A stretch of DNA of 19,891 bases from Candidatus Zixiibacteriota bacterium (GTDB lineage Bacteria; Zixibacteria; MSB-5A5; GN15; JAAZOE01), in NCBI GenBank assembly GCA_012797915.1, contig JAAZOE010000553.1, positions 1 through 19,891 on the forward strand, written 5' to 3'. Below are positions 13,573-19,891 of this stretch, piece after piece; the first letter of the stretch is position 1; the number at the start of each line of letters is the position of its first letter. A program made the position numbers and the translations under genes. Below the pieces are notes generated by a model that ran no database searches, was not told the DNA's origin, and was given only the letters and a program-made list of their open reading frames with translations.

Positions 13573-14915
13573 AAAAACCGTCCGTAATAGAAAATGATTC
13601 CCAAAGCCATCAATAGCACGCTTGTTATGGCCTGTATTCCGGCCACAAATCGTATCCGGCCATATGGTTCATACTCAGTTTTATGAAGAAATAATAAACG
13701 TACCCAGTTTCCGAAACTGAAATCTCGAAAACCAACATTAAAAACGTTCAATATTGCAAATTTTCCGACTTCTTTAAGAAGCCGGTATTCACCCTTGACT
13801 CTGCCGATACTTGGTAGTTTCAGATGGGATACTGAATCATGATAATGGCGCAAATCACTAACCGCCCTATCCTCTATAAGTTCGGCCCCCTTTCGACTAT
13901 ATACAATTTTGTATATTCCGCTGTCTTTAAAAAGGAAGACCATGCTAATGAAACATAACCATGATAGAATAAGCATATATCCTACAATGGCAAATGGCCT
14001 TCGTATATTAGAACCGTACTCAAAAGGCAAATCGAAAATGATTCTTTCAAATAGATTCTGTTCATGCCGTTTCAGGGCGCAAGTTATCTGCCTTTCTTGC
14101 CCCCGAAAATTGTTTTCTCGAAAATACGTCTTGAGCGATTGTAGCTGTTCCGGGGCATCCGCATACATCAATCTTCGCAAGCCTCTTGCCCTTGATAGTG
14201 ACTTCATGGTATATACGGACATAGTATCCGGTTGGAATATTACGCCTCCAAGTTCTGCATCCTGAAAATTCGTGCGCAAAAGCCTCGTGCCTTCAAAAGC
14301 ACCTCCATAACCAATCATCCTCACGGAAAGATCTCCTTCGTACTCGACAAGATCCTTACCTTGAAAAGCGGCGCTATCAAAACGGCATTTCCCAAGAAAT
14401 AGAGTATTGGAAAAATCGGCCGGCCCCATGAATCGGACTCTGTTGAAATATGTATCTTCGCGGAATTCTGATACAGCAATTACAACCCATGAATTGAAGA
14501 TCGATCCTTCCATATTCACGATTGATTCAAATCTATCCGCCGAAAAGCCGCAGGACTTTTCAAATATATTGTTTATTGAGTACATCGGTTTTTGGAATAC
14601 GCGGTTAGATATATCAACGTTCCCCGTAAATTTCGTGTTCTTGAACCTAATAACCGATCTTATAGGATTATTGCCATATATGATGATTGAATCGTGTTTG
14701 ACAATTACGTCGCCAGTAATCACACAACTATCCACGTAGATGTCATGATTTGCCTTAATGCGGGCCACTATCGTGTCTGCGGAGACGATGTCGCTGGTGC
14801 AACGGAAAATTGGGTTTCCTTCGGTGGCAAACACTTCTCCCACAATTATGATAATGCATATGGAGACGAGCCCCAAGGATTTGGATATCCGCTGAAGTAG
14901 ATCTTGCTTGGTCAT
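13566..14915 (-). CDS. Pentapeptide-repeat protein with C-terminal membrane domain
   Basis: A 449-residue protein of unknown function. Residues 1-30 are a signal-anchor-like hydrophobic segment. Residues about 88-228 carry degenerate pentapeptide-like repeats with Phe roughly every five residues ('RFKNTKFTG', 'FREDTYFNRVRFMGPADFSN', 'FQDAELGGVIF'), expected to fold as a right-handed quadrilateral beta-helix. A charged linker near 255-290 ('LKTYFRENNFRGQE') precedes a transmembrane helix at about 307-329. The C-terminus (about 415-449) has 'GIQAITSVLLMALGIIFYYG' and ends 'RFFE', resembling the C-terminal membrane domain of other bacterial pentapeptide proteins; the position is like an ion-channel pore region but has no TxGYG filter. 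AAGGGG supports the ATG. The gene is clearly more AT-rich than its neighbours, suggesting transfer. Its stop codon lies in a palindromic element. Confidence 0.75.
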   Translation of the reverse strand: MTKQDLLQRISKSLGLVSICIIIIVGEVFATEGNPIFRCTSDIVSADTIVARIKANHDIYVDSCVITGDVIVKHDSIIIYGNNPIRSVIRFKNTKFTGNVDISNRVFQKPMYSINNIFEKSCGFSADRFESIVNMEGSIFNSWVVIAVSEFREDTYFNRVRFMGPADFSNTLFLGKCRFDSAAFQGKDLVEYEGDLSVRMIGYGGAFEGTRLLRTNFQDAELGGVIFQPDTMSVYTMKSLSRARGLRRLMYADAPEQLQSLKTYFRENNFRGQERQITCALKRHEQNLFERIIFDLPFEYGSNIRRPFAIVGYMLILSWLCFISMVFLFKDSGIYKIVYSRKGAELIEDRAVSDLRHYHDSVSHLKLPSIGRVKGEYRLLKEVGKFAILNVFNVGFRDFSFGNWVRLLFLHKTEYEPYGRIRFVAGIQAITSVLLMALGIIFYYGRFFE

Positions 14916-15008
14916 AGCTACCCCTTCCGCACATTACGATTATCAATAGGCTATTAAATCAAACAGGAATGTTTTCAGAACGCAATCGATATTTCGGAGG
15001 AAACGTCT

Positions 15009-15044
15009 AAAAAAAACGGCGTCAGGAAGGGGTTCCTGACGCCG
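15009..15044 (-). terminator. Strong terminator after hprK
   Basis: On the - strand CGGCGTCAGGA (15044-15034) and TCCTGACGCCG (15027-15017) form a perfect 11-base-pair stem with a six-base loop, followed by eight T (A-run 15009-15016 on +). It closes the rpoN-glpX-hpf-hprK unit and separates it from the AT-rich pentapeptide gene. Confidence 0.92.
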
Positions 15045-15102
15045 CTGTAGCTTTCTTCACCCGGCAGATGTGGATCCACCGCAGGCGGACCGGGCACAGA
15101 TT

Positions 15103-16071
15103 TTACTCGTAATCCGACTCGATATAATCCTGAATGTTGCTCGATCTTGCCAATCGCTCCGTCAGGCGACGCGATAAATCCTGGGCCGAGTTCTCGCCGT
15201 ACACCTTGAGCATATGGTTCATGGCGATCACTTCCGAGATCACCGTGATGTTCTTCCCCGGCGACACCGGAATCGTCACCAGCGGAATCTCCACCCCCAA
15301 GATGGTCGTGTACTTGTCCTCGATCCCCAGCCGCTCGTAATGGGCGGTCTCCTCCCAGTACTGCAGGCGCACCTCCACCTCGATCCGCTTCTGGATGCGG
15401 ATGGCGCGGATGCCGAAGAGGGCCTCGATATCGATGATGCCGATACCGCGGACCTCCATATGCTGGCCCAGAAGCTCCGAGGACTGCCCGACGATGAAGC
15501 TGGAGGATTTGCGGGTGATCTTGATGACGTCGTCGGCCACCAGCCGATGCCCCCGTTCGATCAGGTCCAGGGCGCATTCCGATTTGCCGACCCCCGACTT
15601 GCCGGTGTATAGCAGGCCGACGCCGTAGACGTCCACCAGCGTCCCGTGGACCGAGATGCTGGGGGCGAAATAGTTGTCCAGAAAGACCGACAGCCGCCCA
15701 ATCAGCTCGCTGGTCGACAGCCGCGAGGAAAAGACGGCCGTCTTCTTCCGGTCGGCCATGGCCAGAAGCTCGACGGGCGGCGGGATTGACTTGGAGATGA
15801 TGATCCAGGGCATGTCGAAGGAGAACAATCCCTCCAGCACCTCCACCAGCCGTTCCTTGGGCAGGCTGGAGATATAGGCCATCTCGGTTTCTCCCAGCAC
15901 CTGCGTGCGGCGATGGGGGAACCGCTCCAGAAATCCGCCTAGGGCCAGTCCCGGCCGATGGACTTCGGCGGAATCGATTTTCTTCTTCAGACCCTCCTCG
16001 GAGTTGAGGAGGGTCAGCATCAGGTAATCCTTTCGTTCCTGAAAGGCTTTGGCGACCGTGATTTCCGGCAC
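15103..16071 (-). CDS. hprK: HPr kinase/phosphorylase
   Basis: A 322-residue bifunctional enzyme that phosphorylates HPr of the phosphotransferase system on serine and removes that phosphate. The N-terminal domain (about 1-130) is followed by the kinase core: His142 in 'SVHGTLVDVYGVGLLYTG', Walker A GKSGVGKS (157-164), 'LVADDVIKI', and the HprK signature 'RGIGIIDIEALFG' (208-220). The K-loop and C-terminal 'GKNITVISEVIAMNHMLK' are also present. The start is GTG at 16071 with AGGGAG about seven bases upstream; it lies 12 bases after the hpf stop, so the two are cotranscribed. No ptsH, ptsI or ptsN gene lies in this window. In well-studied Firmicutes the kinase is activated by fructose-1,6-bisphosphate. 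Confidence 0.96.
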   Translation of the reverse strand: MPEITVAKAFQERKDYLMLTLLNSEEGLKKKIDSAEVHRPGLALGGFLERFPHRRTQVLGETEMAYISSLPKERLVEVLEGLFSFDMPWIIISKSIPPPVELLAMADRKKTAVFSSRLSTSELIGRLSVFLDNYFAPSISVHGTLVDVYGVGLLYTGKSGVGKSECALDLIERGHRLVADDVIKITRKSSSFIVGQSSELLGQHMEVRGIGIIDIEALFGIRAIRIQKRIEVEVRLQYWEETAHYERLGIEDKYTTILGVEIPLVTIPVSPGKNITVISEVIAMNHMLKVYGENSAQDLSRRLTERLARSSNIQDYIESDYE

Positions 16072-16083
16072 GCTCCTTCTCCC

Positions 16084-16443
16084 TTAGAAATCGACCGCGT
16101 CGGGGTCGGTTTCCGGTTTGGTGGCTTTCGAGGCGACGGAAGTGATCCGCTTGGGGTCTTTGTCCCGAAGTTTGCCCTTGTATTTTTTCAACTGGGCGCG
16201 GGCCTTGTCGAAGACCGCCTCGATCGACGCATACATATCGGCCGATTCCTCGGTCGAACTGATGGTCTGTCCATAGACCTTTATCTGCGTCTCGGCCATC
16301 TTGCGGTGCTTTTCGACGTCGAGGATCAAATGCACCGAGACAATATTGTTATAGTATCGTTCCAGGGAGGCGAAATTCTCTTCCGCGAGGTCTTTCAATT
16401 CCGGCGTGAGTTCGAAATGACGGGCGGAAATTCTGGTTTTCAT
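16084..16443 (-). CDS. hpf: Ribosome hibernation promoting factor, short form
   Basis: A 119-residue protein of the HPF/RaiA (YfiA) family, which binds the 30S subunit A/P-site region and stabilises inactive ribosomes in slow growth. It has the family start 'KTRISARHFELTPELKDL', the 'AEENFASLERYYNNI' helix, 'HLILDVEKHRKMAETQIKV' and a second helix 'DMYASIEAVFDKARAQLKKY'. The C-terminal 25 residues are short and charged and do not contain the dimerisation domain of long HPF, so ribosome dimers would form only with another factor, if at all. AGGAGG lies five bases before the ATG. It sits between glpX and hprK with gaps of 33 and 12 bases, and close to rpoN as is common. Confidence 0.93.
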   Translation of the reverse strand: MKTRISARHFELTPELKDLAEENFASLERYYNNIVSVHLILDVEKHRKMAETQIKVYGQTISSTEESADMYASIEAVFDKARAQLKKYKGKLRDKDPKRITSVASKATKPETDPDAVDF

Positions 16444-16476
16444 TACGACCTCCTATTTCTTTCGGCCGCGGAAGCG

Positions 16477-17433
16477 CTAGTAAATCGGCTTGCGGTCAAA
16501 GAAGTGTTGGGTTTCGATATAGCGGATGGTGCCGGTCTTGGCGCGCATGACCAATGAATGCGTCCAGGCTCCTCCGCTGAAAAAGCGCACGCCCTTAAGC
16601 ATGTCCCCGGACGTGACGCCGGTGGCGCAGAACATGATCTGGTTCCCCCGGGCCAGATCGTCCAACGTCAGAATTTTGTCGATATCGGTAACGCCCATCT
16701 TGCGGGCGCGCTGAATTTCCTCGTCGTTGCGGAACCGGAGCCGTCCCTGCATCGCCCCCCCGACGCATTGCAGCGCCGCCGCCGCCAACACCCCTTCCGG
16801 GGCGCCGCCGGTGCCCAAGAGCAGATCGATACCGGTGTCGGGCAACGCGGTGGCGATGGCCGCCGAAACGTCGCCGTCGAGAATGAGATGAATCCGGGCT
16901 CCGGTGGAGCGGACTTTGGCGATCAAATCCTTATGGCGATCCCGTTCCAAAATCACCACGGTCAGCTTTTCCACGTGCATGCCCAGGGCGTCGGCAACAT
17001 CACGGACATTCTGTTCGACCGATTTGTTCAGGTCGATGGCGTCGGCCGCCTTGGCGCCGACGGCGATCTTTTCCATGTAGGTGTCGGGAGCGTGCAGAAA
17101 ACATCCTTTGGGGGCCAGGGCCACCACGGCCAGGGCGTTGTTGCGGCCATAGGCGACCGAATTGGTGCATTCCAGCGGGTCCAGGGCGATATCGACCTCG
17201 GGGTTGCCCCCCGCGCCGACCTTCTCGCCGATAAACAGCATCGGGGCCTCGTCCCGTTCCCCCTCGCCAATAACCACGGTACCGTCGAATCGAATGCTGT
17301 CGAAGGCCCGTCGCATCGCCTGAACCGCCGCGGCATCGGCGGAGTTCGCGTCCCCTTTTCCCATCCATTGGGCGCAACTCAAGGCGGCTGCTTCGGTTAC
17401 CCTGACAAGCTCCAAGGCCAGGTTCCTATCCAT
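16477..17433 (-). CDS. glpX: Class II fructose-1,6-bisphosphatase
   Basis: A 318-residue GlpX-type phosphatase that hydrolyses fructose-1,6-bisphosphate to fructose-6-phosphate in gluconeogenesis. Metal and substrate residues line up with E. coli GlpX: Asp33 ('SADAAA'), Glu57 ('GEGERDEAP'), Asp85 and Thr90. The conserved 'DPxEGT' motif reads DPLECT here, with Cys at position 89 instead of Gly. Other hallmarks are 'GRNNALAVVALAPKG', 'MEKIAVG', 'ILDGDVSAAIA', 'LLLGTGGAPEGVLAAAALQC' and 'ATGVTSGDMLKGV'. The start is ATG with AGGAAAGG upstream. It lies between rpoN and hpf, an unusual position for glpX, probably cotranscribed with hpf and hprK. A dual FBPase/SBPase activity, as in some lineages, cannot be excluded. 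Confidence 0.95.
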   Translation of the reverse strand: MDRNLALELVRVTEAAALSCAQWMGKGDANSADAAAVQAMRRAFDSIRFDGTVVIGEGERDEAPMLFIGEKVGAGGNPEVDIALDPLECTNSVAYGRNNALAVVALAPKGCFLHAPDTYMEKIAVGAKAADAIDLNKSVEQNVRDVADALGMHVEKLTVVILERDRHKDLIAKVRSTGARIHLILDGDVSAAIATALPDTGIDLLLGTGGAPEGVLAAAALQCVGGAMQGRLRFRNDEEIQRARKMGVTDIDKILTLDDLARGNQIMFCATGVTSGDMLKGVRFFSGGAWTHSLVMRAKTGTIRYIETQHFFDRKPIY

Positions 17434-17454
17434 GTCGAGCCTTTCCTATATCGA

Positions 17455-17482
17455 ATTATGGTGAATCGTTGGCGGTTTCCAA
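17455..17482 (-). promoter_or_regulatory. Possible promoter upstream of glpX
   Basis: On the - strand TTGGAA (17482-17477) and CATAAT (17460-17455) are separated by 16 bases, within the 120-base rpoN-glpX gap. A perfect TATAAT also occurs at 17506-17501 but without a good -35. The predicted leader is very short (about 15 bases). Confidence 0.3.
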
Positions 17483-17553
17483 CCTGCACATATCTGGATT
17501 ATTATACCCCCTTTGATGCCGTCCTGCCGGGCGCATGATCGTCATAGCAAGCA

Positions 17554-18969
17554 TTATTTCGACCGCCGTCGGAACCGGGCCGGGAGGATCTTGGATTCCT
17601 CCCTATATTTGGTTACGGTTCGACGGGCCAGTTTGATGCCCTCGTCCTGAAGAATCTTATAGATTTCCTGGTCGGAAAGCGGTTTTTCCGGGTCTTCGGC
17701 CCGGATCAGCTCCTCGATCCGACTCTTGACGTTCCGCTTGGAGGTCTCGCCGCCGTCGCTGCGGGCGATCCCGGTGTTGAAGAAATACTTGATTTCATAC
17801 ACCCCGTGGGGCGTCTGGACATACTTGCCGTTGGAGACCCGCGAAACCGTGGCCACGTTCATGTTCACTTTGCGGGCAATATCCTCCATGATCAGCGGCC
17901 GCAGGTATTCGCTCCCCTTGTCGAAAAACTCCCGTTGTTCCTCGACGATCGCCTCCATGACCTTGATCATGGTGTTACGCCGCTGATTGACCGAATTGAT
18001 CAGCCAGCGGGCCTGCTCCAGCTTCTGGCTGATATATTTCTTGGTGTCGGCGGTGGCCACGTTTCCCCGCCGAAGAAGCGACCGGTAGGACGGATTGATC
18101 CGCAGATGGGGGATGCTCCGGTCGTTGTGGAACACGAGGTAATCTTCGCCGATCCGGTCGACAATCAGATCGGGCATGACCGCCGCGGCCCCCTCCTCGA
18201 ACCGGCCGTGGGCCGGGGTCGGGGACAGGGTCTTGATCACATCCAACGCCGCCTGGGCCTTTTCGAATGGAATCCCCATCAGCCGGGCGATCTGATGAAT
18301 CGACTTTTTCTCCAGGTCGTACAGGTGGTTGTCGACAATCTGGTAGGCCAGGGAATGCTCCAGACCCCGGTCTTTCAACTGGGTCAGAAGAGATTCGCGG
18401 AGATTGCGCGAACCGACGCCGGAGGGATCGAACTTCCGGATGAGCTCCAGAACCTTCTCGATCGCCTCGACCGGAACCTTCAGCTCCTCGGCCATCTCGG
18501 CCGGCGACACCACCAGGTAGCCGGAATTGTCGATATTCCCCAGGATAAATTCGCCGATCTGGTGTTCCGCCTCGGACAGGCGGAGGAAGGAAAGCTGTTC
18601 GTGGAGGTGATCGTAGAGGGTCTTTTCGGCCGAGGCCGTGCTCAGAAACGTGTCTTCCCGTTGTTCCTTGACTTCGCGGACGCGATAGGAGTAGTCATCA
18701 TCGTTGAGATAATTCTCCCAGTCGACCTTACTTAGCTGAGGATCGATTTCTTCGGCCGCCGGCGTTTCGTCCTTGGCCACGTCGAATTCCGGTTCGGCTT
18801 CGCGTTGTTCGGTGTCCAGCTCCTCGATTTCTTCCAGCAGAGGATTGGTGGCCAGTTCGTGGCGCAACGTCTGCTCGAGCTTCAGAATCGGCATCTGAAG
18901 CATCTTCAGCGACTGAATCAGTTGCGGGGCCAGTGTCTGTTTTAGTCTGAGCTGTAATCCCAGTTTCAT
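17554..18969 (-). CDS. rpoN: RNA polymerase sigma-54 factor
   Basis: A 471-residue sigma factor that directs RNA polymerase to -24/-12 promoters and needs an AAA+ activator. Region I (1-50) is Leu/Gln-rich: 'GLQLRLKQTLAPQLIQSLKM' followed by 'LQMPILKLEQTLRHELATNP'. An acidic region II follows (about 46-90), then the core-binding domain ('FDPSGVGSRNLRESLLTQL'). The helix-turn-helix region is 'RKVNMNVATVSRVSNGKYVQ' with 'TPHGVYEIKYFF' after it. The RpoN box is at residues 448-457, ARRTVTKYRE, near the C-terminus. Length and domain order are typical. It lies 125 bases downstream of lptB, the common rpoN context. No enhancer-binding activator or clear -24/-12 promoter was noticed in this window. 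Confidence 0.98.
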   Translation of the reverse strand: MKLGLQLRLKQTLAPQLIQSLKMLQMPILKLEQTLRHELATNPLLEEIEELDTEQREAEPEFDVAKDETPAAEEIDPQLSKVDWENYLNDDDYSYRVREVKEQREDTFLSTASAEKTLYDHLHEQLSFLRLSEAEHQIGEFILGNIDNSGYLVVSPAEMAEELKVPVEAIEKVLELIRKFDPSGVGSRNLRESLLTQLKDRGLEHSLAYQIVDNHLYDLEKKSIHQIARLMGIPFEKAQAALDVIKTLSPTPAHGRFEEGAAAVMPDLIVDRIGEDYLVFHNDRSIPHLRINPSYRSLLRRGNVATADTKKYISQKLEQARWLINSVNQRRNTMIKVMEAIVEEQREFFDKGSEYLRPLIMEDIARKVNMNVATVSRVSNGKYVQTPHGVYEIKYFFNTGIARSDGGETSKRNVKSRIEELIRAEDPEKPLSDQEIYKILQDEGIKLARRTVTKYREESKILPARFRRRSK

Positions 18970-19039
18970 CGATTAACCCGTTGTTAAATAACGTTTTAGG
19001 TTATCAAATCATGCCCTCATGCTATATATCGACCGGTTT

Positions 19040-19069
19040 TATTCAAACATGATCCCTGCTTTGCGTCAA
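19040..19069 (-). promoter_or_regulatory. Possible promoter in the AT-rich gap upstream of rpoN
   Basis: On the - strand TTGACG (19069-19064) and a weak TGAATA (19045-19040) are 18 bases apart in the AT-rich 125-base gap between lptB and rpoN. TATATA also occurs nearby (19028-19023). Only the -35 is convincing. Confidence 0.3.
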
Positions 19070-19094
19070 GTGCAAATTATGGACACCTCCCCGG

Positions 19095-19820
19095 TCAGTT
19101 CAACCGAAATTTCTCCCCCAGATATATCTTTCGCGCCTCGGGATCGTTGACCAGATATTCCGATGATCCCGAGGTCAGGATCTTCCCTTCGCACATAATG
19201 TACGCTCGGTGGCAGATGGACAGGGTTTCCCGGACGTTGTGGTCGGTGATCAGGACTCCCAGCCCTTTTTCTTTCAGCCGGACGATGATTTTTTGAATAT
19301 CCTCCACGGCGATCGGGTCGATGCCGGCGAACGGCTCATCCAGAAGCATATATTTCGGCTCCGAGGCCAATGCCCGGGTGATTTCCAGCCGCCTCCGTTC
19401 CCCCCCCGATAACATATACGCTTTGGACCGCCGCAGGTGGGTGATATCAAGTTCCCCCAGAAGCGACTCCAGACGGGCGTTCCTCTCCTTGCGGGAGAGG
19501 TTTTGGAGCTCCAGGACGGCGCGAAGGTTGTCCTCCACGGTCAACTTCCGAAAGACCGAGTTTTCCTGCGACAGGTAACCGATCCCCTTGCGCGCCCGGC
19601 GGTACATCGGCAAATGGGTGATCCGGTCGTCGCCGAGATACACTTCTCCGGAAACCGGCTTGATAAAACCCATCATCATGTAAAACGTGGTGGTTTTGCC
19701 GGCGCCGTTCGGCCCTAGCAGGCCGACGATTTCGGCCGGATTGACTTCGATAGAGACCCCGCCGACCACCTCCCGACGGCTGTACACCATCACCAGATTC
19801 TCAGCCCGCAGAATCGCCAT
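19095..19820 (-). CDS. lptB: LPS export ABC transporter ATP-binding protein
   Basis: A 241-residue ABC ATPase, the same length as E. coli LptB. It powers LptFG, which extracts lipopolysaccharide from the inner membrane and pushes it along the LptCA bridge. Motifs: Walker A GPNGAGKT (36-43), Q-loop 'GYLSQENSVFRKLTV' (81-95), signature LSGGE (137-141), Walker B 'YMLLDEPFAGIDPIAVEDIQ' (157-176; this exact style is typical of LptB) and H-loop His194 in 'ITDHN'. The ATG at 19820 was chosen because it gives the family length; the frame runs five codons further to a TTG. No Shine-Dalgarno sequence is visible, so translation may be coupled to an upstream gene (lptA would be expected). It lies directly upstream of rpoN, a widespread arrangement. 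Confidence 0.96.
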   Translation of the reverse strand: MAILRAENLVMVYSRREVVGGVSIEVNPAEIVGLLGPNGAGKTTTFYMMMGFIKPVSGEVYLGDDRITHLPMYRRARKGIGYLSQENSVFRKLTVEDNLRAVLELQNLSRKERNARLESLLGELDITHLRRSKAYMLSGGERRRLEITRALASEPKYMLLDEPFAGIDPIAVEDIQKIIVRLKEKGLGVLITDHNVRETLSICHRAYIMCEGKILTSGSSEYLVNDPEARKIYLGEKFRLN

Positions 19821-19891
19821 TACTAGTAAATACAATCAAATCGGGCGGTTAATCAACTAATTTTTCACCCTTCGCATACTATTTGCTTTCC
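19821..19891 (-). other. Upstream region of lptB, possibly the end of a preceding gene
   Basis: The remaining 71 bases on the - strand side are AT-rich. Two frames enter from outside the window and stop within it, so the 3' end of a gene such as lptA may be present, but too few codons are visible to identify it. No terminator is seen. Confidence 0.3.

Overview
The window looks like a chromosomal segment of a Gram-negative, LPS-making bacterium with moderately high GC. An lptB-rpoN-hpf-hprK neighbourhood, lipoproteins with lipoboxes and thioredoxin-like envelope proteins suggest a deltaproteobacteria-like or FCB-type lineage. A candidate phylum such as Zixibacteria is possible, but that is inference from gene content and style only. 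No rRNA, tRNA, CRISPR array, transposase or phage gene was seen.

Layout. Positions 1-5459 are read rightward: the 3' part of an FAD-linked oxidase; a promoter and an overlapping pair encoding a NodB-like deacetylase and an ATP-grasp ligase; a TPR lipoprotein; a purine-rich intergenic stretch ending in a terminator (possible structured RNA); a GNAT acetyltransferase; and a nine-helix CydA-like membrane protein without a CydB partner. From 5515 to the right end everything is read leftward. In transcription order, starting from the right, this gives lptB, rpoN, glpX, hpf and hprK (then a strong terminator), an AT-rich pentapeptide-repeat membrane protein, a LysE-type exporter, a secreted M1-like metallopeptidase, dnaE, and two thioredoxin-fold envelope proteins, each with CxxC at residue 80.

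How genes may work together. The lptB/rpoN/hpf/hprK block is the familiar LPS export, nitrogen sigma factor and PTS-regulation neighbourhood, here with glpX inserted. GlpX consumes fructose-1,6-bisphosphate, the metabolite that signals to HprK in well-studied bacteria, so the grouping may couple gluconeogenic flux to HPr phosphorylation. The CydA-like protein and the two thioredoxin-like proteins converge on a shared terminator and could all belong to envelope redox chemistry.

Most unusual features. Three nested palindromes sit at gene edges: 4335-4366 before the CydA-like gene, 12576-12612 inside the leader of the metallopeptidase, and 13502-13572 where one arm supplies the stop codon of the AT-rich pentapeptide gene. 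They look like dispersed REP-type or miniature elements. Also notable are the CydA-like protein lacking a canonical heme-ligand His, the metallopeptidase lacking the GxMEN motif, and the candidate RNA at 3622-3826. None of these amounts to a demonstrated new system; they are leads.
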